A stretch of 64,000 nt of DNA from Streptomyces liliifuscus (GCF_016598615.1 NZ_CP066831.1:9982001-10046000); one strand, 5' to 3'. Positions 51,478 through 60,425 are shown, counted from the stretch's first letter. Translations and numbers: made by a program. The notes: generated from the letters alone by a model not told the origin.

Positions 51478-52608
51478 CTACGAGGGCTGGTCACCGTGGT
51501 CGTCTTGGAGGGCGTGACGACGTTCCTGTTCGCGCTTGGAGTAGGTGGCTGCCCGGATCGCCTCGTCCTTCTCCAAGCCTGATCCCAGCGCGCCACCCAC
51601 GGTGGCGACTGAGGCGACGAACCAGGACAGCGTCAAGTACTCCGTGGCGTGCAGCGGGGTTTGTGTCATGGAAGCGAACACTCGGCCGTTGAGGATGAAC
51701 AGCGCCCACACCAAGTTGATGACCATCAGACCCACGTAGCAGACGAGCACCCCGATACCCACGGTCACGACCGTCGAGGTGTTGTAGAGCCGCTCCCTCT
51801 GCCTCGCCTCCGGCGAGCCCTCTGTCGATCGATGCCAGAGCTCCCCGTCTACGATCAGCCAGCCGATCATGAGCCCGACGGACCCGACCGTGGCGATCAC
51901 GAGGCGTGGCGCGCTCAGGGCCCCAGCAAGGCTCCAGGTGGTGGAGTCCAGGGTGGCGATGGCCCCGGTGGCGAGTGCGGCCGCCAGGGCTTTCGACAAG
52001 CCCGGTACCAACCGCCACGGCCGGTTGGCGCGGACCATGCCGACGAGCACCCGCAGGTAACCGCGCGGCCCGCTGATGACGTACCGAAGATCGGCGGTCT
52101 CCTCCGCACCGACCGGGCCCGGGTGGATAGGCGCGAAACGATGGGCGAAGGGACCCAGCAGCGGCTGGCTCTGCGGAGGTCCTTCAGCCGCAGTGGCCTG
52201 CGGACCCGCCAGGCCGAGCACGGCTTCTTCCACGGCCCGCCGGGCCCTGGTCTGCAGGCGCAGGCCCCCCAGGGAAGGAAGAGACAACAGCGCCAAGCCG
52301 TGTTCGTGACTCAGATTCACAACGAGCTTGCGCCCGTGCGAGTGCAGCGGAAGGTCGGTGAGGGCCACGACGATGTCCCAGTTCTCGGCAGTTCCGCGGT
52401 CCATGATCCGGCGCATCAGGGTGGACAGGTCCTCGGTCCCTGCGGTGAAGGGCTCACTGACCACCTCGACGTCGAACCGTCGCCCCTCGCCCGACTTGTC
52501 GGCGAGCCGAGCAGGTAGCGTCTGGGCCAGGCGCTGCGCGATCTCCGTCGGCACGTCCGGATCCGCCAGGAGAGCCACGACCGTAACGCTCTGAGACGAC
52601 GTCCGCAT
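51478..52608 (-). CDS. Hypothetical protein with C-terminal membrane helices
   Basis: A 376-aa protein of unknown function. The N-terminal about 190 residues look like a soluble alpha/beta domain (VTVVALLADPDVPTEIAQRL, NWDIVVALTDLPLHSHGRKL, HGLALLSLPSLGGL). Four helices follow: about 210-260 (two, SKALAAALATGAIATLDSTT and LVIATVGSVGLMIGWLIV), 290-315 (VTVGIGVLVCYVGLMVINLV) and 335-355. The C-terminus is charged. ATG at 52608. It ends 124 bp before the FUSC start on the same strand. Confidence 0.65.
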   Translation of the reverse strand: MRTSSQSVTVVALLADPDVPTEIAQRLAQTLPARLADKSGEGRRFDVEVVSEPFTAGTEDLSTLMRRIMDRGTAENWDIVVALTDLPLHSHGRKLVVNLSHEHGLALLSLPSLGGLRLQTRARRAVEEAVLGLAGPQATAAEGPPQSQPLLGPFAHRFAPIHPGPVGAEETADLRYVISGPRGYLRVLVGMVRANRPWRLVPGLSKALAAALATGAIATLDSTTWSLAGALSAPRLVIATVGSVGLMIGWLIVDGELWHRSTEGSPEARQRERLYNTSTVVTVGIGVLVCYVGLMVINLVWALFILNGRVFASMTQTPLHATEYLTLSWFVASVATVGGALGSGLEKDEAIRAATYSKREQERRHALQDDHGDQPS

Positions 52609-53049
52609 GACTGGACCTTCCTCGTCGGCTGCCTCGCGATCCCAAGTGCCCACAGATGCCGCCGAGGCAACGTCGACTCTGCGTGACACGCCGGCCCCAC
52701 CTTGGCCCGCACCGCGCGCCGCCGAACCACCCTGCTTCGGTGTCCGACCGGGAGCGACGGCTCGGTCCGCGCCCCCTGCGCGTCCGTCAAAGACGCACCC
52801 GGACCAACGATCCGGCGATCCAAACGAAACGCCCAGGCGGGGCTGGAGCGCTGATCCCTGAGTCCGCAAAGCCCTGCCACCCGCAATCCAGAACACCTGC
52901 GAGGCACGGCACTACGTCCTGCCCGACGTCCGCCGGCGACTGCGGCTGGTAGGCGGGATGGGTCCGCGTCAACCGGACCGGGCTGCTGTTCGCCGGCCGT
53001 TCCCGAGCGCTCCCTGGCGTGTTCGCCACAGTGGCGTTCGGCCGCCGCA
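52609..53049. other. Intergenic DNA without recognisable gene
   Basis: About 440 bp upstream of the 51478-52608 gene, running into the transposase remnant. The remnant's frame runs on through this DNA without a proper stop. No independent gene was seen. Confidence 0.4.
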
Positions 53050-53341
53050 ACGATCCTGCTGGCCCGCCGCAGGGCCTCGTCCCAGGTCCGGTGCGCTGGT
53101 TGTTGGGTGATCTGCGCTTCGGGTTCGGTTGGCTTGGTGGTGAAGAGCTTGGTCATGGAGGCTTCGGAGAGGTGGCGGCGGTCGAACACCTGCCACTCGT
53201 AGTGGAGTTCGGCCAGGGCCGCGGCGGCGAGCCGGTACAGGGCGCCGGGGTTGGGGAAGACCCGGACCACGTCGGCCCGTCGTTTGATTTCCCGGTTCGG
53301 CCGCTCCAGTGGGTTGGTCGACCAGATCTCATCGGTGTGCC
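53050..53341 (-). pseudogene. IS256-family transposase, C-terminal remnant
   Basis: Reading on the minus strand from 53341: HTDEIWSTNPLERPNREIKR then RADVVRVFPNPGALYRLAAA and ALAELHYEWQVFDRRHLSE. This is the C-terminal end of an IS256-type transposase (usual form WSTNPLERLNxEIKRRTDVVGIFPNxxALxRL...EQHDEWQ). The catalytic DDE domain and both inverted ends are gone, and the frame has no natural stop. Confidence 0.75.
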
Positions 53342-53353
53342 GTCAGTACGGTC

Positions 53354-53389
53354 AAGGTCCGGGCCGGCGCCGACTCCGGCCCGGACCTT
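53354..53389. terminator. Strong hairpin, 14-bp perfect arms
   Basis: AAGGTCCGGGCCGG (53354-53367), 8-bp loop, CCGGCCCGGACCTT (53376-53389). It lies just beyond the break point of the transposase remnant and 253 bp downstream of the AraC gene's stop. It may be a terminator or a relic of the insertion. Confidence 0.55.
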
Positions 53390-53641
53390 CTCCGGTGTCG
53401 GCAGTACACCGTGGCGGGTTTCAGGCCGCATGTGTGCTGCCGACCCGCCCGCGGCTGTTGGAAGGGGCGCCGCCGGGCGGTGACCGGCCCGAAGGGGTGG
53501 AGACGGGCCGGCCGATGTCCGCGCGGCGGACCGAAGAGGCGGACGCGCGAACACCAGGAATCTAGGCGTGGTGGCCGCCGCGCACGATCCGCTGAGCGCG
53601 GCTGCTGTCCGCACAGCGCGGGGCGATGGCGTGGGCCCTGG

Positions 53642-54625
53642 TCACCCGGAACGCAGCGTCTGCGAGGGCAACTCGCCGAAGCGCGCTCGGTATCGGGACG
53701 CGAAGCGGCCCAGGTGATCGAAGTTCCAGCGATGGGCGACCTCGCTCACGTTCACTTCGCCCGGTGTGCCGCGGCGCAGCTCGTCGTGGGCGCGGGTGAG
53801 GCGGACGTCGGTGAGGTAGGCCAGCGGGGTCATGCCGACGTACTGCTGGAAGGCTTCTTGGAGCCGCCGCACGCTCACGCCGGCGAGCACGGCCAACTCT
53901 CCTACCGTGAACGGGTGTTGCGGCATGCTGTGCATGGCCTCGACAGCACGCTTGACGGGGCCCGGGCGCAGGGCGGATTTTGGCCGGTCCAGCTCTTCGC
54001 GGTAGCGGTGGCCGGTGGCGAGGAGGAGCCCGCTCAGCAGGGCCTCCTGGAGCGGGCGGGCGACCACCGGCCGGGTCAGCAGCCCGCCGGCCTGCATCTC
54101 GTCGAACACCGCGCGGATCATCCGTACCCAGCTCAGGCCCGCTCCGTGCGCGACATCGAGTTCGGGCGTGAGGACGACGGGGGTGCGCAGCGGTCGGCCG
54201 AGGAGGCGTTCGAGCTGATCGTTGAGGGCCTTGGGGTCGATCTTCACGGCCAGCATGGAGCAGTCGGTGCTCACTCGGTCCAGGGCCGTGTCGCCGTGCG
54301 GCTGGAAGACGGCGGCGTTCGCGGTGGTCGCCACCGCATTGGTGTGCCTTCCCTGACGCCAGGCCAGGTGGCCGCCCAGGGGAATGTCCACGTGGTAGGA
54401 GCCGAGTTCCCCGAACCGTATGCGTACCTCCGCGCCGAAAGAGAGTCGTCCGAGTGTGAGCGGACCGAGTGCTGCGATGTCGTACCGGGCCGTGAACTCG
54501 GCGCCGCCGTCGGGCACGTCGATGAAGTTGGCGTAGAAGCGTTCCTGGAGGACGTGCCGAGCCTCGTCCACATCCGTCGTCTGGAACTTCAGTAAATCCG
54601 TGCCCTGGTTGGGCGAGTGGTGCAT
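53642..54625 (-). CDS. AraC-family transcriptional regulator
   Basis: A 327-aa regulator. The N-terminal AraC-binding-like domain (about 10-190, YDIAALGPLTLGRLSFGAEV, SYHVDIPLGGHLAW, FQPHGDTALDRVS) is followed by two HTH motifs (about 225-320: LAVLAGVSVRRLQEAFQQYV and EVAHRWNFDHLGRFASRYRA). It stands alone beside the IS remnant; its target is unknown. An inverted repeat 40 bp upstream of the start (54666-54699) may be its own operator. Confidence 0.87.
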   Translation of the reverse strand: MHHSPNQGTDLLKFQTTDVDEARHVLQERFYANFIDVPDGGAEFTARYDIAALGPLTLGRLSFGAEVRIRFGELGSYHVDIPLGGHLAWRQGRHTNAVATTANAAVFQPHGDTALDRVSTDCSMLAVKIDPKALNDQLERLLGRPLRTPVVLTPELDVAHGAGLSWVRMIRAVFDEMQAGGLLTRPVVARPLQEALLSGLLLATGHRYREELDRPKSALRPGPVKRAVEAMHSMPQHPFTVGELAVLAGVSVRRLQEAFQQYVGMTPLAYLTDVRLTRAHDELRRGTPGEVNVSEVAHRWNFDHLGRFASRYRARFGELPSQTLRSG

Positions 54626-54665
54626 ACCGCAAACTCCTGCGCCTTTGGACTGTGCGAGGGATGGT

Positions 54666-54699
54666 GCACGCTATCGTCACCCGCTGCCTGATAGCGTGC
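54666..54699. promoter_or_regulatory. 10-bp inverted repeat upstream of the AraC gene
   Basis: GCACGCTATC (54666-54675) and GATAGCGTGC (54690-54699), perfect, 14-bp spacer. It sits 41 bp before the AraC start, so it could bind the regulator. On the plus strand it is followed by CCCTATTTTT, so a terminator for plus-strand readthrough is the alternative. Confidence 0.5.
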
Positions 54700-54747
54700 C
54701 CCTATTTTTCCTCCTCACGGCGGATTTGGCCGGAACGAGACGTCGCC

Positions 54748-54882
54748 TCAGCCTGACCTGACGCCGGGGAGTTCGATCTCGGTGTGGAAGGCGTCGTCGA
54801 ACGCCGTCAGCGGATTGCGCGCCCAGCCAAGGGGCCCGTCCTGCACGGCGCCACCGCGGTGGCGCCGGACGGGCGTGGTCAT
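54748..54882 (-). pseudogene. Truncated Hsp20 (Hsp18-like) small heat-shock gene
   Basis: A 44-aa frame: MTTPVRRHRG at the start, then PLGWARNPLTAFDD, then EIELPGVR and a stop. The first part is the N-terminus of a Streptomyces-type Hsp20 (region ...DPLAEFDELF...), and EIELPGVR is the beginning of its alpha-crystallin domain (usual YxVEIELPGVRxEDI). About 40 residues between them and the whole rest of the crystallin domain are missing. It lies directly downstream of the dnaK-clpB stress operon, a sensible original site. Confidence 0.6.
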
Positions 54883-54923
54883 TTCCGTCGCCGCCTTCTC
54901 GTGATCTCGTCACCCGCTGGGTG

Positions 54924-56705
54924 TCATGCGAGCCAAGCGGACTCCTTCGGGCGGGTGTGCGGGGAGCTGTCGGTGGCGCCGGGCGCGGCCGTGTGGCCCA
55001 GGTGGCGGTGCACGAAGTGGATGCTCATCGCGCCTTCGCCGACCGCGGAGGCCACGCGCTTCACCGAGCCGCTGCGGACGTCGCCGACGGCGAAGACGCC
55101 AGGCAGACTGGTCTCCAGCGTCAGGCAGTCGCGGCCCTGGCTCTGCCACAGCTCGGGCATGGAGCCGGCCTGCGCCTCCGCGCCGGTGAGCACGTAGCCC
55201 CGTGCGTCGAGGGCGAGCGCGCCGGACAGCCACTCGGTGTGAGGGTCGGCGCCGGTGAAGACGAACAGGGCCCGCACCGCGAGGTGGCGGTGCTCGCCCG
55301 TACGGTGGTCGACCACGGTGACCGCTTCCAGAGCCTTGTCGCCGAGTGCCTCAGTCATCTCGGTGTGCAGCAGCACGCGCACCCGCGGGTGGCGCTCGAT
55401 CTGATCGATCAGGTAGCGGGACATGTGCGCCTCGATGCTCGGCCCACGGACGAGCAGGTACACCTGTGGCGCGTACCCGGCCAGGAAGAGCACGGCCTGG
55501 CCGGCGGAGTTGCCACCGCCGACCACCGCCACCGCGTCGGCACGGCACTGCTGGGCCTCGTAGACGGTCGCCGAGTAGTGGACGCTCGTGCCTTCCAACG
55601 GCTCGATGCCGGGCACATGGAGGCGGCGGTAGCGGGCGCCGGTGGCCAGGACGACGGTACGGGCGGTGATCTCGCTGCCGTCGGCGAACCCGACGGCGTA
55701 GTGGCCGTCCCGCCGTTCGAGCCGGGCCGCCTCCGCAGGGACGCTGATCCGGGCGCCGAACTTGCCCGCTTGGAGCACCCCGCGCTCGGTGAGTTCGGCG
55801 CCGGAGATGCCGGAGGGGAAGCCGAAGCAGTTCTCGATGCGGGAGGACGTACCGGCCTGGCCGCCGGTGGCCATCGCCTCGACCACGGTCGTGCCGAGGC
55901 CCTCCGAGGCGGCGTTCACCGCGGCGGCGAGCCCGGCCGGACCGGAGCCGACGATCAGGAGATCGCCGCGGCCGTTGCCCGACGGCAGGGGCGGCAGGCC
56001 GATGAACCGGGCCAGTTCGGCGTTGCTCGGATTGCGCAGCAGGGTCGTGTCCCGCCAGATCACCAGCGGCGTCTGCTCCGGACCGACCGCGAAGCGGCGC
56101 AGCAGCGCCTCGGCCTCCTCGTCCGTCTCCAGGTCGATCCAGCGGTGCGGCAGCCGGTTGCGGGCGGCGAACTCGCGCAGCCGCCGGGTGTCGGGCGAGT
56201 AGCGCGAGCCGATGATGCGGAAACCGGCGCCCTGCCCGACGAGCAGGGCACGGCGGCCCAGGCAGGCGCGCAGCACCACATCACCGAGGAGGGAGTCCCG
56301 GGTCACCAGGTCACGCAGCTGATCCATCGACAGGGCGAGGACCTCGCCGGGGTCCCTGACCACGGCGGTGTAGAAGGCCACCTGTCCGTTCAGGAGGCCG
56401 AGTTCGCCGATGAAGCGGCCAGGGCCGTGCACCCTCAGCAGGTGTTCATCGGGTGTGCCGTAGCCCTCGACGATGGCGATCGAGCCACTGAGGACGACGT
56501 AGAACGTCTCGCACCGTTCCCCCTCCCGGATCAGCACGTCACCGGTGTCGACCGCGCGCCGCCGGCCGTGCTGCGCCAGGCGGGCCGTCTGGTCGTCCGA
56601 CAGGCGGGGATAGGCGCCGTAGATGTCGGGGGTCTCGAAGGGGACGCTCTCCTCCGCATCGTCCGGCACCGGCGCCGCGCCCGGCCGCGTCTCGTCGCCG
56701 GGCAT
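54924..56705 (-). CDS. Cyclic-nucleotide-binding, thioredoxin-reductase-like flavoprotein
   Basis: A 593-aa fusion. The N-terminal cNMP-binding domain (about 40-150) has VLIREGERCETFYVVLSGSI and GRFIGELGLLNGQ. A thioredoxin-like segment follows (about 165-230), then a two-dinucleotide-binding flavoprotein domain (about 250-560) with LIVGSGPAGLAAAVNAASEG for FAD, AVVGGGNSAGQAVLFLA for NAD(P) and GVFAVGDVRSGSVKR. The CxxC of thioredoxin reductase is absent, so it is not a classic reductase; redox or ligand signalling is possible. It overlaps the zinc-finger gene by 1 bp and is the last intact gene of the stress operon. Confidence 0.83.
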   Translation of the reverse strand: MPGDETRPGAAPVPDDAEESVPFETPDIYGAYPRLSDDQTARLAQHGRRRAVDTGDVLIREGERCETFYVVLSGSIAIVEGYGTPDEHLLRVHGPGRFIGELGLLNGQVAFYTAVVRDPGEVLALSMDQLRDLVTRDSLLGDVVLRACLGRRALLVGQGAGFRIIGSRYSPDTRRLREFAARNRLPHRWIDLETDEEAEALLRRFAVGPEQTPLVIWRDTTLLRNPSNAELARFIGLPPLPSGNGRGDLLIVGSGPAGLAAAVNAASEGLGTTVVEAMATGGQAGTSSRIENCFGFPSGISGAELTERGVLQAGKFGARISVPAEAARLERRDGHYAVGFADGSEITARTVVLATGARYRRLHVPGIEPLEGTSVHYSATVYEAQQCRADAVAVVGGGNSAGQAVLFLAGYAPQVYLLVRGPSIEAHMSRYLIDQIERHPRVRVLLHTEMTEALGDKALEAVTVVDHRTGEHRHLAVRALFVFTGADPHTEWLSGALALDARGYVLTGAEAQAGSMPELWQSQGRDCLTLETSLPGVFAVGDVRSGSVKRVASAVGEGAMSIHFVHRHLGHTAAPGATDSSPHTRPKESAWLA

Positions 56706-56965
56706 CACACAAGCGCCTCGTGGACGAAGCACCACCGCCAGTTCTCGCCGGGCTCCAGCGACGCCACGATCGGATGACCGTCGGCGGCGGCGTGACGGCG
56801 GGCGTGCCGGTTCGGCGAGGAATCGCAGCAGCCGACGTGGCCGCAGGTCAGGCAGAGCCTGAGGTGGACCCAGGGGGAGTGCGTGGCCAGGCATTCCTCG
56901 CATCCCGCGGTGCGCGGGGTGACGGGGCGTACGAGGGCGAGGTGGGGGTCGGTCCCTACGGTCAT
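56705..56965 (-). CDS. UBP-type zinc-finger protein
   Basis: An 86-aa protein with a ZnF_UBP domain. GCEECLATHSPWVHLRLCLT, then CGHVGCCDSSPNRHARRHAA and a final HPIVASLEPGENWRWCFVHE give the Cys/His pattern of the family. In bacteria such small proteins often lie next to thioredoxin-like or flavoprotein genes; the role is unknown. It starts 6 bp after trxC and its stop touches the start of the flavoprotein gene. Confidence 0.87.
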   Translation of the reverse strand: MTVGTDPHLALVRPVTPRTAGCEECLATHSPWVHLRLCLTCGHVGCCDSSPNRHARRHAAADGHPIVASLEPGENWRWCFVHEALV

Positions 56966-56971
56966 GGCCGA

Positions 56972-57430
56972 TCATCCTTTCCCGGCCGGCTCGCGGCCGG
57001 CGATCGACTGCTCCACCCACTGCCGCAGGGCAGGGGCAGGTGCGGCACCCGCCTGCCGGGCGATGGTCTGTCCTTTGTCGAGGACCAGCAGCGTCGGTAC
57101 GGCCTGGACCTCGAACCGCCGCGCCAGGCGCGGGTTCTTGTCGATGTCGACCTTGACCAGCTTGATCGTCCCCGCGAGCTCGGCGGCGACCTTCTCCAGC
57201 GCGGGGCTCACCATGCGGCAGGGGCCGCACCAGGTGGCCCACAGGTCCACGACGACGGGCACGGTGGCCTGCTCGACGACCTCGGTGAAGTCGTCGTCGC
57301 CCGCGTCGGCCATCCACGGCAGCGGCTGCTTGCAGTTGCCGCACCTGGGACGGCCCTCGGCGGCCACGGGTACCCGGTTGGTGCGCCCGCAGTGCGGGCA
57401 GGTGACGGTGGTGGCCTGCACGGTACTCAT
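56972..57430 (-). CDS. trxC: Thioredoxin with N-terminal zinc ribbon (TrxC type)
   Basis: A 152-aa thioredoxin 2-like protein. The N-terminal zinc ribbon has CPHCGRTN and CGNCKQP, and the thioredoxin domain carries the active site ATWCGPCRMVSPAL and the cis-Pro in VQAVPTLLVL. It reduces disulfides in the cytoplasm, and the zinc ribbon responds to oxidative or heat stress in known TrxC. The start overlaps the clpB stop by 4 bp, tying it to the chaperone operon. Confidence 0.9.
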   Translation of the reverse strand: MSTVQATTVTCPHCGRTNRVPVAAEGRPRCGNCKQPLPWMADAGDDDFTEVVEQATVPVVVDLWATWCGPCRMVSPALEKVAAELAGTIKLVKVDIDKNPRLARRFEVQAVPTLLVLDKGQTIARQAGAAPAPALRQWVEQSIAGREPAGKG

Positions 57431-60066
57431 GCCGCACTCGCTCCCTTCACGTCCTCGGGCGGGTCGTAGGTGACCACCAGTTCTCCGTGCTCGGCGTCGA
57501 CGCGGACCTTCGCGCCGTCCTGGACGTCGCCGCGCAGCAGGGCGCGCCCGACCAGTGTCTCGACCTCGTGGGAGATGTAACGCCGCAGCGGCCGGGCCCC
57601 GTACACCGGGTCGTAGCCCTGGTGGGCGATCAACTCCCGGGCCGTGTCGGTGAGTTCGACGGTGATGCGGCGTTCGGCGAGGCGGCTGCGCAGTTCGTCG
57701 AACTGCAGTTCCACGATCCGCTCGATCTGCCGCTCACCGAGCGGCTTGAACAGCAGGATGTCGTCGACGCGGTTGAGGAACTCCGGCCGGAAGTGCCCGC
57801 GCAGCTCTCCCATCACCAGGGCGCGGGCGTCCGGCTTGATCTCCCCCTCGGCGGTGGCTCCGTCGAGGAGGTGGTGCGAGCCGATGTTGGACGTCATGAT
57901 GATCACGGTGTTGCGGAAGTCGACCGTGCGGCCCTGGGCGTCGGTGATGCGGCCGTCGTCGAGAACCTGCAGCAGGGTGTTGAAGACGTCGGTGTGCGCC
58001 TTCTCGACCTCGTCGAACAGCACGACAGAGTAGGGCTTGCGGCGCACGGCCTCGGTGAGCTGGCCGCCCTCCTCGTAGCCGATGTATCCGGGCGGGGCCC
58101 CCATCAGCCGGCTGACGGTGTGCCGCTCCTGGTACTCGCTCATGTCGAGGCGGACCATGTTGTCCTCGGAGTCGAACAGGGCTGCCGCGAGCGTTTTGGC
58201 GAGCTCGGTCTTTCCCACGCCGGTGGGGCCGAGGAAGATGAACGAGCCGATGGGCCGGCGCGGGTCGCGGATGCCGGAGCGGGCCCGGATGATGGCGTCG
58301 GCCACCAGCTTGACCGCCTCGTCCTGGCCGATGACCCGCTCGCGCAGGATCTCGTCCAGCCGCAGCAGTTTCTCGCGCTCGCCCTCCTGGAGGCGGGCGA
58401 CGGGGATGCCGGTCCAGGCGGCGACGATCTCGGCGATCTCCTCTTCGGTGACGACTTCCCGCAGCAGCCGGTTCTGGCCCTGTCTGGCGGCCAGTTGCTC
58501 CTCCTCGGCGGCCAGTCGGCGCTCGAGGTCCTCCAGACGGCCGTAGCGCAGTTCGGCCGCGCGGTTGAGGTCATAGCTGCGCTCGGCCTCCTCCGCTTCG
58601 TGACGGACCTGCTCCAGTTCCTGCCGCAGCTCCTGTACGCGGCGAATGCCCTGTCGTTCCGCCTCCCACTGGGCGTGTTTGGCGTCGGCCTCGCCGCGCA
58701 GGTCGGCCAGTTCCCTGCGCAGTTCCTCCAGGCGGGCCTTGCTGGCGGGGTCGCTCTCCTTGGACAGGGCGGCCTCCTCGATTTCCAGGCGGGTGACGCG
58801 GCGGGTGATCTCGTCGAGTTCGGCGGGCATGGAGTCGATCTCGGTACGCAGCCGGGCGCAGGCCTCGTCGACGAGGTCGATGGCCTTGTCGGGCAGGAAA
58901 CGGTCGGTGATGTAGCGGTGGGCGAGTGTTGCCGCCGCGACCAGCGAGGTGTCCTGGATCTTGACGCCGTGGAAGACTTCGAGGCGTTCACGCAGGCCGC
59001 GCAGGATGGAGATGGCGTCCTCCACGCTGGGTTCGTCGACCAGGACCTGCTGGAAGCGTCGTTCGAGGGCGGCGTCCTTCTCGATGTGCTTGCGGTACTC
59101 GTCCAGGGTGGTCGCGCCGATCATGTGCAGTTCGCCGCGCGCCAGCATGGGTTTGAGCATGTTGCCCGCGTCCATGGAGCCCTCGGCGGCGCCCGCGCCG
59201 ACGACGGTGTGCAACTCGTCGACGAAGAGCAGGATCCGCCCCTCGGCGGCTTTGACCTCGCTCAGTACGGCCTTGAGGCGTTCCTCGAACTCGCCGCGGT
59301 ACTTGGCGCCCGCCACGAGTGAGCCCATGTCGAGGGCGAACACCGTCTTGTCGCGCACGCCCTCGGGCACGTCACCGCGCACGATGCGCTGGGCCAGACC
59401 CTCCACGATGGCGGTCTTGCCCACGCCGGGGTCGCCGATCAGGACGGGGTTGTTCTTGGTCTTGCGGCTGAGGATCTGGGTGACGCGGCGGATCTCGCCG
59501 TCCCGGCCGATGACCGGGTCCAGCCGCCCGGACCGAGCTTCGAGGACCAGGTCACGGCCGTACTTCTCCAGGGCCTCGTAGGCCACCTCGGGGTTGGCGG
59601 AGGTCACGCGCTGGTTGCCGCGGACCTGGGTGAGCGTGCCGAGGAAGGACTCCCGGGTCACGCCGTGCTCCTTGAGCAGGCGCCCGGCGGCGGTCGCCGA
59701 GCCCTCCTCGGCCAGGGCCAGCAGCAGGTGTTCCACGGACACGTACTCGTCCTTGAGGCGTTTGGCCTCCCGCTCGGCCGCGTCCAGCAGCCGGGCCAGA
59801 CGCTGGGTGACGAAGACCTGGCCCGGCGCCGCGCCCGGACCGGTCACCTTGGGCCGGTGGGAGAGCTCCTCGCGTACGGCCGCGCGCAACTCCTTGGGCT
59901 CGGTGCCCGCCTGCTGCAGCAGCCGCGGGATCAGACCCTCCTCCTGGTCGAGGAGGGCGAGCAGCAGATGCTCGCCGTCGACCTCGGTGTGGCCCAGGTG
60001 GCCGGCGGCACTCTGGGCCTCCTGCAGGGCTTCCTGGGACTTCTGGGTCAGGCGGTTCATGTCCAT
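57427..60066 (-). CDS. clpB: ClpB disaggregase
   Basis: Hexameric AAA+ chaperone that pulls proteins out of aggregates with DnaK; 879 aa, full length. N-domain with Clp repeats (RLTQKSQEALQEAQSAAGHL), first AAA with GDPGVGKTAIVEGLAQRI, a coiled-coil M-domain (about 410-525, rich in Glu/Arg), second AAA with FLGPTGVGKTELAKTLAAAL and VDFRNTVIIMTSNIGSHH. Start is MDMNRL at 60066; ATG at 60060 would give the usual 4-bp overlap with the upstream cbpM-like gene. Fifth gene of the operon. Confidence 0.93.
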   Translation of the reverse strand: MDMNRLTQKSQEALQEAQSAAGHLGHTEVDGEHLLLALLDQEEGLIPRLLQQAGTEPKELRAAVREELSHRPKVTGPGAAPGQVFVTQRLARLLDAAEREAKRLKDEYVSVEHLLLALAEEGSATAAGRLLKEHGVTRESFLGTLTQVRGNQRVTSANPEVAYEALEKYGRDLVLEARSGRLDPVIGRDGEIRRVTQILSRKTKNNPVLIGDPGVGKTAIVEGLAQRIVRGDVPEGVRDKTVFALDMGSLVAGAKYRGEFEERLKAVLSEVKAAEGRILLFVDELHTVVGAGAAEGSMDAGNMLKPMLARGELHMIGATTLDEYRKHIEKDAALERRFQQVLVDEPSVEDAISILRGLRERLEVFHGVKIQDTSLVAAATLAHRYITDRFLPDKAIDLVDEACARLRTEIDSMPAELDEITRRVTRLEIEEAALSKESDPASKARLEELRRELADLRGEADAKHAQWEAERQGIRRVQELRQELEQVRHEAEEAERSYDLNRAAELRYGRLEDLERRLAAEEEQLAARQGQNRLLREVVTEEEIAEIVAAWTGIPVARLQEGEREKLLRLDEILRERVIGQDEAVKLVADAIIRARSGIRDPRRPIGSFIFLGPTGVGKTELAKTLAAALFDSEDNMVRLDMSEYQERHTVSRLMGAPPGYIGYEEGGQLTEAVRRKPYSVVLFDEVEKAHTDVFNTLLQVLDDGRITDAQGRTVDFRNTVIIMTSNIGSHHLLDGATAEGEIKPDARALVMGELRGHFRPEFLNRVDDILLFKPLGERQIERIVELQFDELRSRLAERRITVELTDTARELIAHQGYDPVYGARPLRRYISHEVETLVGRALLRGDVQDGAKVRVDAEHGELVVTYDPPEDVKGASAA

Positions 60067-60425
60067 GGTGGTAGATCACTCCTCATGCCTGCACGCCGCA
60101 GCGCGGCTTCGAGCAGGCTGATGCGGTCGAGCAGGTCGAGCACCAGGCCGATGGATGCGTAGTTCAGGCACAGCCCGGTGCGCAACCGCTGGACGCGGGC
60201 GAGGGCGGCCGGGGCCGTGGGGGCGAACACCGGCCGTCCGGAGGTGTCACGGCCGGCGTCCACCAGTCCGAGGGCGACGAACCGACGGATCAGATCGGGA
60301 TGGAGGCCGGTGCGGCGGGCCACGGTCTCCAGGGAGAGCACGGGCACGGGCACGATCGCGTACCGCACACCCACCTCGGTCGTGCGTGCGGGGGACTGGC
60401 GGGCCTCGGCCGGTCGGTGGTTCAT
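60057..60425 (-). CDS. cbpM: CbpM-like chaperone modulator (MerR-type fold)
   Basis: A 122-aa protein. LETVARRTGLHPDLIRRFVA and LGLVDAGRDTSGRPVF then LARVQRLRTGLCLNYASIGL and VLDLLDRISLLEAALRR form the MerR-like winged helix plus C-terminal helix of CbpM. CbpM binds the J-domain of CbpA and restrains it; some actinobacterial relatives (HspR) are DNA-binding repressors of dnaK operons. Lying between the DnaJ-like gene and clpB, it could do either; no HAIR-type operator was found before dnaK. It overlaps the dnaJ stop by 1 bp. Confidence 0.8.
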   Translation of the reverse strand: MNHRPAEARQSPARTTEVGVRYAIVPVPVLSLETVARRTGLHPDLIRRFVALGLVDAGRDTSGRPVFAPTAPAALARVQRLRTGLCLNYASIGLVLDLLDRISLLEAALRRAGMRSDLPPWT

